From contig NZ_LT629762.1 of NCBI RefSeq assembly GCF_900105155.1, positions 2,046,001-2,110,000 of the forward strand: a DNA stretch of 64,000 nt, in the 5' to 3' direction. Source of the stretch: Pseudomonas prosekii. GTDB lineage: Bacteria > Pseudomonadota > Gammaproteobacteria > Pseudomonadales > Pseudomonadaceae. Position numbers and translations under genes: made by a program. The notes beneath the pieces are model-generated. The model saw only the letters and a program-made list of their open reading frames with translations, ran no database searches and was not told the origin of the DNA. Of this stretch, positions 27,999 through 37,648 are shown one piece after another (the stretch's first letter is position 1; every line of letters starts with the position of its first letter).

Positions 27999-30104
27999 AT
28001 GTCCAGGTTTTCTGCTGACACACGTTTTTGCTACACCCGTTTTCGTTACTCGCCTTTTTGCTGCATTCACGCCACCGCCGTCCTGTGCGGGGTAATGCTG
28101 AGCCCGATGGTCTTGGCCGAGGATCACGCCGGCCACTCCGAAGAACTCAGCCCGACGGTCATCACCGCAATCGCCCCGAGTTCGCCGCTGACCATCGTCA
28201 CCAACCCCAAGGACCCGCGCCAACCGGTGCCGGCCAGCGATGGCGGCGATTACCTGAAGACCATTCCCGGCTTCGCGCTGGTGCGCAATGGCGGCACCAA
28301 TGGCGACCCGGTGCTGCGCGGCATGTTCGGTTCGCGGCTGAACATCCTCACCAACGGCAGCATGATGCTCGGCGCCTGCCCTGGCCGGATGGACGCGCCG
28401 ACGTCGTACATTTCACCGGAAACCTACGACAAACTCACCGTGATCAAAGGCCCGCAAACCGTGCTCTGGGGACCGGGCGCCTCGGCCGGCACGATCCTGT
28501 TTGACCGTGAACCGGAAAGCTTCGGCGAACTCGGCACGCGGGTGAATGCCAGCGTATTGGCCGGCTCCAACGGCCGCTTCGACAAAGTCGTCGACGCTGC
28601 GGCGGGCGGGCCTTTGGGCTACGTGCGGGTGATCGGCAACACCGCGCATTCCGACGACTACAGGGACGGCAACAACGACACCGTTGCCTCGCGCTACGAC
28701 AAATGGAACGGCGACGTCGCGCTGGGCTGGACGCCCGACGCCGACACCTTGCTGGAGCTGACCGCCGGCAAGGGCGACGGTGAAGCACGTTACGCCGGGC
28801 GCGGCATGGACGGTTCGCAGTTCAAACGCGAAAGCCTCGGTTTGCGTTTCGAAAAGTCCAACATCGGCGAAGTGCTGGATAAGGTCGAGGCGCAGGTCTA
28901 CTACAACTACGCCGACCACGTCATGGACAACTACACCCTGCGCACGCCGTCCGGCACCGGCATGATGGCCGGGCCGATGGCTTCCAACGTCGACCGTCGC
29001 ACGCTCGGCGCGCGGATCAAAGCCACCTGGCGCTGGGCCGATGTGCAGTTGATCAGCGGCATCGACGCGCAGACCAATGAACACCGCCAGCGCAGCAGCA
29101 TGGGCATCGACACCTATAAAAACCTGCCGTACACCAAGGACGCCGACTTCCACAACTACGGGGTTTTCGGCGAACTGACCTGGTACGCCGCCGACCGCGA
29201 TCGGCTAATCACTGGCGCGCGCCTGGACCGCGCTTCGGCCAAGGATTATCGGCAGACCAGCGGTTCGGGAATGATGACACGGGCCAATCCGACCGCTGAC
29301 GACACCCGCGCCGACACCCTGCCCAGCGGTTTTGTCCGCTACGAGCATGACCTCGCCGACAGCCCGACCACGCTGTATGCCGGCCTCGGTCACAGTCAGC
29401 GCTTCCCGGATTACTGGGAACTGTTTTCGCCGAACTCGGGGCCTGCCGGTTCAGTGAATGCCTTTGATTCGATCAAACCGGAAAAGACCACTCAGCTGGA
29501 TTTCGGCCTGCAATACAAAACCGAAGATCTTGAAGCCTGGGCCTCGGCTTACGTCGGCCAGGTGCGCGATTACATCCTGTTCAACTACACGCCGGGGATG
29601 ATGGGCGCGACCTCGCAAGCGCAGAACATCGACGCGCGGATCATGGGCGGCGAACTCGGCGCCGCGTACAAGCTGAGCGACAACTGGAAGGCCGACGCAA
29701 CCCTGGCCTACGCATGGGGCAAGAACAGCAGCGATGGCACCGCATTGCCGCAGATGCCGCCGCTGGACGCGCGTTTCGGCCTGACTTACAGCGAACAAAA
29801 CTGGAGCGCCGGGGCGTTGTGGCGTGTGGTCGCAGCGCAAAATCGAATCGACCAGAACAAGGGCAACGTGGTCGGCAAGGACTTCGACAAGAGCTCGGGT
29901 TTCGGCGTGTTCTCGCTGAATGGCGCGTACCGCATCAACAAGAACTGGAAGGTCAGCAGTGGCGTCGACAACCTGTTCGGCAAGAATTACGCCGAGCATT
30001 TGAACCTGGCCGGTAACGCCGGTTTTGGCTACCCGGCCAACGACCCGCAAGCCATCAACGAACCGGGGCGCACGCTCTGGACCAAGGTGGATATGAGCTT
30101 TTAA
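27999..30104 (+). CDS. TonB-dependent copper receptor (OprC/NosA type)
   Basis: This outer-membrane beta-barrel receptor of about 701 residues begins at the ATG at 27999, which has GATGGAAA 7 bases upstream; an ATG at 27987 lies inside that site. A signal peptide is followed by a plug domain with NGGTNGDPVLRGMFGSRLNI, the metal-binding-like MMLGACPGRMDAPTSY stretch, and VIKGPQTVLWGPGASAGTI. The C-terminus ends in aromatic Phe (WTKVDMSF), as expected for barrel insertion. These features are typical of the copper receptor subfamily, of which OprC of P. aeruginosa takes up copper. It is located in a five-gene copper cluster. Confidence 0.92.
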   Translation: MSRFSADTRFCYTRFRYSPFCCIHATAVLCGVMLSPMVLAEDHAGHSEELSPTVITAIAPSSPLTIVTNPKDPRQPVPASDGGDYLKTIPGFALVRNGGTNGDPVLRGMFGSRLNILTNGSMMLGACPGRMDAPTSYISPETYDKLTVIKGPQTVLWGPGASAGTILFDREPESFGELGTRVNASVLAGSNGRFDKVVDAAAGGPLGYVRVIGNTAHSDDYRDGNNDTVASRYDKWNGDVALGWTPDADTLLELTAGKGDGEARYAGRGMDGSQFKRESLGLRFEKSNIGEVLDKVEAQVYYNYADHVMDNYTLRTPSGTGMMAGPMASNVDRRTLGARIKATWRWADVQLISGIDAQTNEHRQRSSMGIDTYKNLPYTKDADFHNYGVFGELTWYAADRDRLITGARLDRASAKDYRQTSGSGMMTRANPTADDTRADTLPSGFVRYEHDLADSPTTLYAGLGHSQRFPDYWELFSPNSGPAGSVNAFDSIKPEKTTQLDFGLQYKTEDLEAWASAYVGQVRDYILFNYTPGMMGATSQAQNIDARIMGGELGAAYKLSDNWKADATLAYAWGKNSSDGTALPQMPPLDARFGLTYSEQNWSAGALWRVVAAQNRIDQNKGNVVGKDFDKSSGFGVFSLNGAYRINKNWKVSSGVDNLFGKNYAEHLNLAGNAGFGYPANDPQAINEPGRTLWTKVDMSF

Positions 30105-30117
30105 CAGTATGCAAAAC

Positions 30118-30211
30118 CTGTGGGAGCGAGGTTGCTCGCGATGACGGTCTCTCACTCAACATCTTTGTTGACTGACCTGATGCAATCGCGAGCAAGCTCG
30201 CTCCCACAGGG
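30118..30211. repeat. REP doublet between copper receptor and PepSY genes
   Basis: GTGGGAGCGAGGTTGCTCGCGA and the inverse arm TCGCGAGCAAGCTCGCTCCC are about 40 bp apart. Confidence 0.85.
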
Positions 30212-30257
30212 ACTGCGGTGAAACAACATAAGATCCAAGCCAAGCGGAGCACACGTG

Positions 30258-31634
30258 ATGACACAGCCCAAACCGAATTTCTACAACCTGGCCTGGCGTT
30301 GGCATTTTTATGCCGGGCTATTCGTCGCGCCGTTCATGGTGATGCTGGCCCTGACCGGCCTGATTTACCTGTTCAAACCGCAACTCGATCCGCTGATGTA
30401 CGGCAGCCTGATGAACGTCCCGGCCGGCCACCACACGGTGTCCGCCGATGAACTGATGAAGCGCGTCAAAAACGCTTATCCACAGGGCCAGATCACCCAA
30501 TACCTGCCGCCGGTCAACGCCGAACGCAGCGCCCAATTTGTCCTGATCAATGCCGGCAACGAACTCAACGTCTTCATCGATCCGTACCACGGCGACATCC
30601 TCGGCGAGCAGGACGCGAAGCAAAACCTGCAAGCGCTCGCACGCTCGATTCACGGTGAATTGATGATCGGCACCGTTGGTGATCGGCTGGTCGAATTGGC
30701 TGCCGGTTGGGGCGTGGTGCTGGTGGTGTCCGGGGTTTTCCTCTGGTGGCCGCGCGGGCAATACGCCGGCGTGCTGTGGCCACGCATGCGCAGTCGCGGT
30801 CGCGTGCTGTGGCGCGATTTGCACGCGGTGACCGGGTTCTGGGGCGCTGCGTTTTTGCTGGTGATGTTGCTCAGCGGCATGACCTGGACCGGCTTCTGGG
30901 GCAAGCAATACGCCGACGTCTGGAACAGCTTCCCGGCCGCGATGTGGAATGACATGCCGAAGTCCGACGTCGAGGCCCGCAGCCTCAACACCGCGACCCG
31001 CCAAACCGTGCCTTGGGCGATGGAAAATACGCCGATGCCAATGTCCGGCGATCACGCCGAACACATGGCCCACGGCGCCGCACCGGTCGGGCCAGCGGCG
31101 CCGACCATCAGCCTGCAAGACGTACAAAACATCGCCGAACAACGCAAGGTCGAACCGGGCTACAGCATTACCCTGCCGACCACCGCCACCGGCGTATTCA
31201 CCATCGCCGTGTTCGCCGACGACCCGCGCAACGACGCCACGCTGCACGTCGATCAATACACCGGCAAGGTCCTCGCCGATGTGCGCTTCGAGCACTACAA
31301 CACCGTCGCCCGCGCCACTGAAATCGGCGTGATGCTGCACGAGGGCAAGATGTTCGGCGTGTTCAATCAGATCGTGGTGATGTTGATCTGCCTGATGATT
31401 CTGCTCAGCGCCGTCAGCGGCGTGGTGATCTGGTGGAAACGTCGCCCAAGCGGAAAACTCGGGGTGCCGCCACTGCGCCACGACCTGCCGAAATGGAAAA
31501 CCGCGATGGTCATCATGTTCGCGCTGGCGGTGATATTCCCGCTGGTGGGCGCGTCGCTGATTGTCGTTTGGTTGCTGGATCGAGTGGTGCTGTCGCGCTT
31601 CAATCGCCAAGCCGAGCCAAACTCAGCGGCGTGA
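30258..31634 (+). CDS. PepSY-associated membrane protein
   Basis: This protein of 458 residues has four membrane segments: near 20-40, 145-165, 195-215 and 375-395, plus a C-terminal one. Two PepSY-like periplasmic parts lie between them. Conserved marks are YAGLFVAPFMVMLALTGLIYLF and WWPRGQ. A His/Met stretch (MPMSGDHAEHMAHG) in the periplasmic loop fits metal binding. Relatives next to TonB receptors are thought to reduce or release metal cargo at the inner membrane. ATG 30258 is used, with GGAG 8 bases upstream; a GTG lies one codon earlier. Copper-linked function is inferred from the neighbours. Confidence 0.85.
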   Translation: MTQPKPNFYNLAWRWHFYAGLFVAPFMVMLALTGLIYLFKPQLDPLMYGSLMNVPAGHHTVSADELMKRVKNAYPQGQITQYLPPVNAERSAQFVLINAGNELNVFIDPYHGDILGEQDAKQNLQALARSIHGELMIGTVGDRLVELAAGWGVVLVVSGVFLWWPRGQYAGVLWPRMRSRGRVLWRDLHAVTGFWGAAFLLVMLLSGMTWTGFWGKQYADVWNSFPAAMWNDMPKSDVEARSLNTATRQTVPWAMENTPMPMSGDHAEHMAHGAAPVGPAAPTISLQDVQNIAEQRKVEPGYSITLPTTATGVFTIAVFADDPRNDATLHVDQYTGKVLADVRFEHYNTVARATEIGVMLHEGKMFGVFNQIVVMLICLMILLSAVSGVVIWWKRRPSGKLGVPPLRHDLPKWKTAMVIMFALAVIFPLVGASLIVVWLLDRVVLSRFNRQAEPNSAA

Positions 31635-31681
31635 TGGTTGCGCACGCTCAGGGCCGGTGTTGCCACTGGCCATGAGTTGTT

Positions 31682-32044
31682 TTATTGAAAACGGCACGGC
31701 TCAACCTGCATTTCGCCGTTGCAATTGTGCAGGTTGAGCAAGTCGGTTTTCTTGAACTGCACCCCCAGATTCGGCGTACCGCCGCCGTAGCGGTTCTTGC
31801 AAGTCACGGTCATTGCACATTGACCATCTTGCAGATCCTCGAACAGCGGCGTGATTTGATCCGGCGCCGCAGCAGTGACGTAGGCCTTGCAACTTTGGCT
31901 GACGGGATTGTCTTTCCAGGTACTGAGGCAGTCCTGCTCCGCCATAAGCACTGCACAATTGAATAAAACCAGAGTGCCGATGGCACGGCTGAAGCTTGGC
32001 GACGACACACATAACCCCCACATCCATTGTTGGCGAGGATTCAA
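31682..32044 (-). CDS. Small Cys-rich exported protein of unknown function
   Basis: This 120-residue protein has a hydrophobic N-terminal segment (TLVLFNCAVLMA, residues 22-34) that could be a signal peptide. It is followed by about 85 residues containing six Cys, which suggests disulfide bonding in the periplasm or outside. I recognise no family. Start is uncertain: ATG at 32044, or MWG seven codons later. It is the only minus-strand gene between the copper and siderophore clusters and is divergent from the siderophore receptor. It has low similarity to anything I can name, and a real gene is supported by its composition and signal-like start. Confidence 0.6.
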   Translation of the reverse strand: MNPRQQWMWGLCVSSPSFSRAIGTLVLFNCAVLMAEQDCLSTWKDNPVSQSCKAYVTAAAPDQITPLFEDLQDGQCAMTVTCKNRYGGGTPNLGVQFKKTDLLNLHNCNGEMQVEPCRFQ

Positions 32045-32308
32045 GCTATAGCGGTCAGCACAGGCGGTCTACTGTCATAAATGCCAGTTGCACTGCATCA
32101 CTTGGCGATAAAAAGTCTGCGCCCGGCACAACCTGAATCCCCCTCACCTTGATCATGAAACAGCCGAGATGCGCGTTTTAGAGGGATCTGTACAATCCGC
32201 GCGCTTATTGCTCGGTCATTTTTAGTGTTGCTGTATACGCAAATGCACCGCCCCGCCCGCGACAGGAACGTTGCGGGTTTTCTTTTGCAGAAGTGATTCA
32301 CCGCCCCG

Positions 32309-34429
32309 ATGAACAAGTACCTCTTGTCCAGCCTTTGCCTGTTCGCCATCAATAATCATGCTTGCGCCCAAGCGCTGACCTTGCCTACGGGCACCATCAC
32401 CGCGCCGGTGGTTGATGACGAAACGGTGCGCCTCGACACGCCGACCACTGCCGGTTCGCGGCTGGATCTGACGGCGCTGGAAACCCCGGCCAGTGTCGAA
32501 AGCCTGAGCGGCGCGCAGGTCCGCGCGCGCGGGGATCGCAGCGTGCAGGACGCGGTGTCGCGCAGCACCGGGATCAGCCGCACAGGCACGCCGGGTGATG
32601 GCGGCACGTCGTTGTCGGCGCGCGGGTTTACCGGGCAGAGTTCGGTGATGCAGTTGTTCGACGGCAACCGCCTGTACACCGGCATGGGCACCGGCACGTT
32701 CCCGGTCGACACCTGGTCGGAGGAGCGCGTCGATGTGTTGCGCGGGCCGGCATCGGTGTTGTACGGCGAGGGCGCAACCGGTGCGGTGGTCAACGTGATC
32801 CCGAAAAAGCCTTTCGCCGGCGAGATCGAAAACCACCTGCGCCTCGGCTACGGCTCCTACGACAGTCAGCAGCAAGCGTTCGACAGCGGCGGTTCGCTGA
32901 CCGATACCTTGAGCTATCGCTTGAACCTCAATCACCTGCGCAGCAATGGCTGGATCGACCGTGGCGACGCCGCCAGCGACTTCATCAGCGCGGCCCTGCG
33001 CTGGCAGGCGACGGACGATCTGGCGTTCACCCTGGCACACGATTACGGCGATCAGAAACCGATGAATTATTTCGGCACGCCGCTGATCAATGGCCGCTTC
33101 AAGCACAGCCTGCGCGACAAGAATTACAACGTCAGCAACGACAGGCAGCACTACAACGATCAATGGACGCGGCTGACCAGCGACTGGCAGATTTCCGATA
33201 ACGTCAGCTCGAGCAACGAGCTGTATTACCTCAAGGCCCAACGCCGCTGGCAGAACGCCGAAAATTACAACTTCGACCGCGACACTCAACAATTGAGCCG
33301 CAGTGGTTATTTCGGCATCGGCCATACGCAGGAACAGCTCGGTGATCGGCAGACGTTTACCTTCAAGCACAGCCTGTTCGGCCTCGACAGCCAAACGGTG
33401 ACCGGCGTCGATTACAACCGCATCCGCTTCCAGCTCGAAAGCAATTCGCCGTTCAACGACGTGCTGCCGAACGGCCAAACGCTGGATCTGTATCACCCGC
33501 AACCGGGGCAGTTCGAAAGCAGCAACCCGTACCGGGGCCAGTTTCAGTCGACGACCAAGCAGATGTCGGTGTTCGCTGAAAACCGTACACAACTGAGCGA
33601 GCGCTGGTCGCTGGTGACCGGCGTGCGCCGCGATTATGTGCACATCGACCGCACGGACCTGACCAACGACAGCCGCAGCGACAAGACGTTGACCGGCAAT
33701 AACTGGAAGGCCGGTCTGGTGTTTGCGCTGACCCCGGATACTTCGTTTTACGGCCAACTGGCGACCAGCACTGATGGTGTCGGCGGTTTGATTTCCCTGA
33801 GCCCGGGGCAGCAGCAATACGACTTGGCGAGCGCCCGGCAAAGCGAAATCGGCATGAAGCAATTGTTCTGGGATCAGCGCGGCGAGTTCACGCTGGCGGC
33901 GTATCGCATCGTCAAAAAGAAATTGCTGACCGATGACCCGAGCAATCCGACGCTCAAGCAACAGGTCGGCCAACAGTCGTCGAATGGCCTGGAAGCGAGC
34001 CTGGATCTGCAACTGCCGCGCGCCTGGCAATTGCAGGCCAACGCTGCAATCGTCAAAGCCAAGTACGACGATTTCGAAGAAATGCTCGGTGGTGTCCCGG
34101 TGTCGCGCAATGGCAATCGGCCGGTGGACGTGCCCCGGCGCACCGCCAATCTGTGGCTGAACAAAGCGCTCAGCGATGAGCTGAAGGCCGGTGCGGGCGT
34201 GCGATATGTCGATGCGCGATACGCCGACATGGCCAACAGCAATGAGCTGCCGAGCTACACCGTGGTCGATGCGACGCTGTCCTGGAAAGCCCGGCGCGAT
34301 ACCACGCTGGGCTTGCAGGTGAACAATCTGTTTGACCGCCAGTACGCGCAAAGCCAATACAATGACGGCCAGCAGTGGATCCTCGGCGAACCGCGGTCGT
34401 TTTTCGTTACCGCTGATTACACCTTTTGA
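32309..34429 (+). CDS. TonB-dependent siderophore receptor
   Basis: This 706-residue outer-membrane receptor has a signal peptide (residues 1-20). The plug domain (about 45-165) contains SLSARGFTGQSSVMQLFDGNR and VLRGPASVLYGEGATGAVVNV, marks of the siderophore receptor family. The 22-strand barrel ends with FFVTADYTF, the terminal Phe signature. It lacks the N-terminal signalling extension found in FpvA-like transducers, so it probably does not drive an ECF sigma factor. The three downstream genes encode a matching ABC importer, and the ligand is likely an iron chelate; which one cannot be read from the sequence. No clear Fur box was found in the upstream 260 bp. Confidence 0.88.
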   Translation: MNKYLLSSLCLFAINNHACAQALTLPTGTITAPVVDDETVRLDTPTTAGSRLDLTALETPASVESLSGAQVRARGDRSVQDAVSRSTGISRTGTPGDGGTSLSARGFTGQSSVMQLFDGNRLYTGMGTGTFPVDTWSEERVDVLRGPASVLYGEGATGAVVNVIPKKPFAGEIENHLRLGYGSYDSQQQAFDSGGSLTDTLSYRLNLNHLRSNGWIDRGDAASDFISAALRWQATDDLAFTLAHDYGDQKPMNYFGTPLINGRFKHSLRDKNYNVSNDRQHYNDQWTRLTSDWQISDNVSSSNELYYLKAQRRWQNAENYNFDRDTQQLSRSGYFGIGHTQEQLGDRQTFTFKHSLFGLDSQTVTGVDYNRIRFQLESNSPFNDVLPNGQTLDLYHPQPGQFESSNPYRGQFQSTTKQMSVFAENRTQLSERWSLVTGVRRDYVHIDRTDLTNDSRSDKTLTGNNWKAGLVFALTPDTSFYGQLATSTDGVGGLISLSPGQQQYDLASARQSEIGMKQLFWDQRGEFTLAAYRIVKKKLLTDDPSNPTLKQQVGQQSSNGLEASLDLQLPRAWQLQANAAIVKAKYDDFEEMLGGVPVSRNGNRPVDVPRRTANLWLNKALSDELKAGAGVRYVDARYADMANSNELPSYTVVDATLSWKARRDTTLGLQVNNLFDRQYAQSQYNDGQQWILGEPRSFFVTADYTF

Positions 34430-34440
34430 TTCAAAAGCCA

Positions 34441-34600
34441 CCCCTCACCCCAACCCTCTCCCCAGAGGGGAGAGGGGGAAAGGGAGCCGATCGGGGGCTT
34501 TGCAGAATCTGAGTTCGACTCGGTTTTTCAGGTCGATGGAGATCCAAGAACACCTCGGTCAGTCCCCTCGCCCCTTTGGGGAGAGGGTTAGGGTGAGGGG
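34441..34600. repeat. CCCTCACCC-type inverted-repeat element, single unit
   Basis: The element starts with CCCCTCACCCCAACCCTCTC and ends with the inverse GGGAGAGGGTTAGGGTGAGG. An inner palindrome of the same G/C-rich arms and about 75 bp of unique sequence lie between. The inside is related to the 113-bp unit triplicated at 39030-39416. Confidence 0.85.
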
Positions 34601-34653
34601 CTCGATTCAACTGACACACATAGCAATCACGATCACCACCCAACGGAGCCTGC

Positions 34654-35442
34654 ATGACCTCGCTGAACCTCACTAACCTCGCCTGGACACCCCTGGGCCA
34701 CGGCCATTGTCATCACCAGTTTCAACTGCGTGATGCCTCGCTGCACGTGGCCGCCGGCGAGTTTGTCGGGTTGATCGGGCCTAACGGCAGCGGCAAGACC
34801 AGCCTGCTGCGCTGCGCCTATCGCTTCAGCAAACCCGAGAGCGGCGAGGTCCAACTGGACCACCACAACGTCTGGAAACAATCCTCGCGCTGGTGCGCGC
34901 AACGCATCGCGGTGGTGTTGCAGGAATTCCCCGACGCCTTCGGCCTGACCGTCGATGAAGTGGTCGCCATGGGCCGTACGCCGCACAAAGGCCTGTTCGA
35001 TGGCGACACGCTCGACGACCGCCAACTCGCCACCCAAGCGCTGGAGTCGGTCGGCCTCAGCGGCTTCGAAGACCACGCTTTCGCCACGCTCTCCGGCGGT
35101 GAAAAACAACGAGTGATCCTCGCCCGCGCACTGGCGCAGCAACCGCAATTGCTGATCCTCGACGAGCCGACCAATCACCTCGACCCGCGCTATCAGCTCG
35201 AATTGCTGCAACTGGTCAAACGCCTGAACATCGGCACTCTCGCGAGCATCCATGACCTCAATTTGGCCGCGGCTTTCTGTGATCGGCTGTACGTGATCAA
35301 CCACGGGCGCATCGTCGCCAGCGGCACGCCGCAACAAGTGCTCACCGCGCCGCTGCTGCGCGACGTGTTCGGCGTCGACGCGTTGATCGACGACCATCCC
35401 CTCCACGGCTACCCACGAATCACCTGGATAACCCAACCATGA
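34654..35442 (+). CDS. Iron-chelate ABC transporter ATP-binding protein
   Basis: This 262-residue FecE/FhuC-type ATPase has Walker A GPNGSGKTS, signature LSGGEKQRVILARAL, Walker B LLILDEPTNHLDP and the switch His in IHDLNLAA. It powers import of a metal chelate or corrinoid from the periplasm. The stop overlaps the start of the binding-protein gene by 4 bp, and the gene follows the TonB receptor, separated by an inverted-repeat element. Cobalamin (BtuD-like) is a possible substrate, but the siderophore receptor makes iron more likely. Confidence 0.9.
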   Translation: MTSLNLTNLAWTPLGHGHCHHQFQLRDASLHVAAGEFVGLIGPNGSGKTSLLRCAYRFSKPESGEVQLDHHNVWKQSSRWCAQRIAVVLQEFPDAFGLTVDEVVAMGRTPHKGLFDGDTLDDRQLATQALESVGLSGFEDHAFATLSGGEKQRVILARALAQQPQLLILDEPTNHLDPRYQLELLQLVKRLNIGTLASIHDLNLAAAFCDRLYVINHGRIVASGTPQQVLTAPLLRDVFGVDALIDDHPLHGYPRITWITQP

Positions 35443-36401
35443 CTGTGCGTTCCCTGTTCTGCGTCGCTCTGTTGCTGGGCAGTGCCCACGCGTTCGCCGA
35501 GGCGACGAAATACCCGCTGACGGTGCAGAGTTGCAACCGCGAAGTGACCTTCAAACAGGCGCCGAAACACGCGGTCAGCCACGACATCAACATGACCCAG
35601 ATGATGCTCGCCCTCGGTCTCAAACCGAGCATGGCCGGTTACAGCGGCGTCAGTGGCTGGAAGTCGGTCACCCCCGACATGCAATCGCTGCTCGACGGTT
35701 TGCCGGAACTGGCGGCGAAATACCCGTCGGTGGAAACCCTGCTCAATGCCAACGTCGATTTCTTCTTCGCCGGTTGGGATTACGGCATGCGCGTCGGCGG
35801 CGACCTCACGCCGCAAACCCTGCAACCGCTGGGCATCAATGTCTACGAGCTGACCGAGTCCTGCGCGTTTGTCATGAAGCGCCCCGCCGCGACCCTGGAA
35901 AACACCTACAACGACCTGCGCAACCTCGGCAAAATCTTCGACGTGCAGGACCGCGCCAACGCGCTGATCGCCGACATGCAGGCCAAAGTCGCCGCCGTGC
36001 GCCAAGACCTTCCGACAGACAAGCCGCGCGTGTTCCTCTATGACAGCGGCGAAGATCGGGCGATGACCTCCGGCCGTCTCGGCATGCCGCAAGCGCTGAT
36101 CGACGCGGCCGGCGGGCGCAATATTCTCGACGACGTCGAGGCGAGCTGGACCCGGGTCAATTGGGAAAACGTGGTCGAACGCAATCCGCAAGTGATCGTC
36201 ATCGTCGATTACGGCGAAGTCACTGCCGCGCAGAAAAAACAATTCCTGCTCGACAACCAGGCGCTGCAATCGGTGGACGCGATCAAAAACCAGCGCTTTA
36301 TCGTCATCCCCTACGTGCAAGCCACGCCGGGCATCGACAACGTGCTGGCGGTGGAAACCCTGGCCAAAGGCTTTTCGTTCAAAGAGCCTCAGCGCCCATG
36401 A
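35439..36401 (+). CDS. Periplasmic metal-chelate binding protein (FepB/BtuF fold)
   Basis: This 320-residue substrate-binding protein has a signal peptide (cleavage near AFA-EAT, residue 20). It shows the two-lobe class III layout linked by a long helix, with typical segments HAVSHDINMTQMMLALGL, LLNANVDFFFAGWDY and VVERNPQVIVIVDYGE. It would hand the chelate to the FecCD permease. It overlaps both neighbouring genes by 4 bp, so the three are translationally coupled. Ligand not identifiable by eye. Confidence 0.9.
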   Translation: MTVRSLFCVALLLGSAHAFAEATKYPLTVQSCNREVTFKQAPKHAVSHDINMTQMMLALGLKPSMAGYSGVSGWKSVTPDMQSLLDGLPELAAKYPSVETLLNANVDFFFAGWDYGMRVGGDLTPQTLQPLGINVYELTESCAFVMKRPAATLENTYNDLRNLGKIFDVQDRANALIADMQAKVAAVRQDLPTDKPRVFLYDSGEDRAMTSGRLGMPQALIDAAGGRNILDDVEASWTRVNWENVVERNPQVIVIVDYGEVTAAQKKQFLLDNQALQSVDAIKNQRFIVIPYVQATPGIDNVLAVETLAKGFSFKEPQRP

Positions 36402-37408
36402 TCAATCGCCGCTACGCGTTGTTGCTGATCGCCCTCGGCGCACTGTTGCTGGTGTCGTGCGTGGTGTCGCTGGGCTTCGGCCCGGCGCGGGTGCCGGTGG
36501 ACGTGGTGTGGCGGATTCTGTTGCACAAGATTTTCGGTTTCGGCGTGCCGGACTGGGCCGCCGGGCAGGAACACATCGTCTGGTTGATTCGTGTGCCTCG
36601 CATGTTGCTTGGCACGTTGGTGGGTGCCGGGTTGGCGCTGATCGGTGCGGTGCTGCAAGCGGTGACGCGCAACCCGCTGGCCGATCCGCACCTGCTCGGC
36701 GTCACCTCCGGCGCGACGCTGGGCGCGGTGATTGTGGTGCTGCATGTGGGCAATATCGTCGGGTTGCTGACCTTGCCGATTGCCGCGTTTATCGGCGCAT
36801 TGGCAAGCATGTTGATGGTGCTGATGATCGCCAATCGCAATGGCCGGCTGGACAGCGACCGCTTGCTGCTGTGCGGCGTGGCGGTGTCGTTCGTGATGAT
36901 GGCGATTGCCAATTTGCTGCTGTTCATGGGCGACCATCGCGCCAGTTCGGCGGTGATGTTCTGGATGCTCGGCGGCCTCGGCTTGGCCCGCTGGGAGTTG
37001 CTCGCGGTGCCGGCCGCCAGCGTGTTGCTGGGCCTGGTGTTATTGCTCGGCATGGCGCGGCCCTTGAACGCCTTGATGGCGGGCGAGCAGACCGCCGTGA
37101 CCCTTGGGCTGAATGCTCGCACCGTGCGCTTGCGGGTGTTTTTGATTGCGTCGCTGATGACCGGGGTGTTGGTGTCGATCAGCGGCTCGATCGGTTTTGT
37201 CGGGCTAATGGTGCCGCACATTGCCCGACGCCTTGTCGGCGCCGAACATCGGCGGTTGCTGCCGGTGTGCGTGTTGCTTGGAAGCATCTTCCTGGTGTGG
37301 GTCGATGTCGCCGCGCGCACCTTGATTGCCCCGGAAGACTTGCCCATCGGCGTCGCCACTGCCGCGATTGGCGGTCTGTTTTTCATCGGCCTGATGCGCC
37401 GCCGCTAA
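36398..37408 (+). CDS. FecCD-type ABC transporter permease
   Basis: This 336-residue inner-membrane permease has about ten helices. The ATG at 36398 overlaps the previous stop (ATGA) and begins MINRRYALLL. Family marks include RVPRMLLGTLVGAGLALIGAVLQAVTRNPLADPHLLGVTSGA and SIGFVGLMVPHIARRLVGAEHR. It probably works as a homodimer because no second permease gene is present. It closes the iron-chelate uptake operon. Confidence 0.93.
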   Translation: MINRRYALLLIALGALLLVSCVVSLGFGPARVPVDVVWRILLHKIFGFGVPDWAAGQEHIVWLIRVPRMLLGTLVGAGLALIGAVLQAVTRNPLADPHLLGVTSGATLGAVIVVLHVGNIVGLLTLPIAAFIGALASMLMVLMIANRNGRLDSDRLLLCGVAVSFVMMAIANLLLFMGDHRASSAVMFWMLGGLGLARWELLAVPAASVLLGLVLLLGMARPLNALMAGEQTAVTLGLNARTVRLRVFLIASLMTGVLVSISGSIGFVGLMVPHIARRLVGAEHRRLLPVCVLLGSIFLVWVDVAARTLIAPEDLPIGVATAAIGGLFFIGLMRRR

Positions 37409-37430
37409 TCTGCAGAACCAACTCTTGACC

Positions 37431-37525
37431 CTGTGGGAGCGAGCTTGCTCGCGATGGCGGCAGTACATCCAGAATATCTGTGACTGAACCAGCGCTATCG
37501 CGAGCAAGCTCGCTGTCATAGGGAT
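37431..37525. repeat. REP doublet upstream of the urt operon
   Basis: CTGTGGGAGCGAGCTTGCTC and the inverse arm GCGAGCAAGCTCGCTGTCAT stand about 45 bp apart. The second arm has one changed position (GTC for CCC). It separates the iron and urea clusters. Confidence 0.85.
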
Positions 37526-37648
37526 TTGCCGCCCTGCGCCCCGATGTGGCGCATCCTGACGCACCGTCGCCCTGGCTTCGTCCTCTTCTGGTGCGCCCTC
37601 CTCCCTGCGCAACCGCTCTGACACGACATTTGCTTATCAAAACCCGAC

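Noticed and set aside
32045..32308. Fur box before the siderophore receptor
   Set aside because: No stretch with convincing similarity to the 19-bp GATAAT-type consensus was seen.
32222..34441. A 739-codon open frame on the minus strand over the siderophore receptor gene
   Set aside because: It is fully antisense to a gene with clear TonB receptor motifs and codes for a low-complexity Arg/Val/His-rich protein; it is a by-product of high GC.
37526..37648. NtrC enhancer site upstream of the sigma-54 promoter
   Set aside because: GCGC and GGTGC fragments occur, but no dyad with the correct spacing was found.
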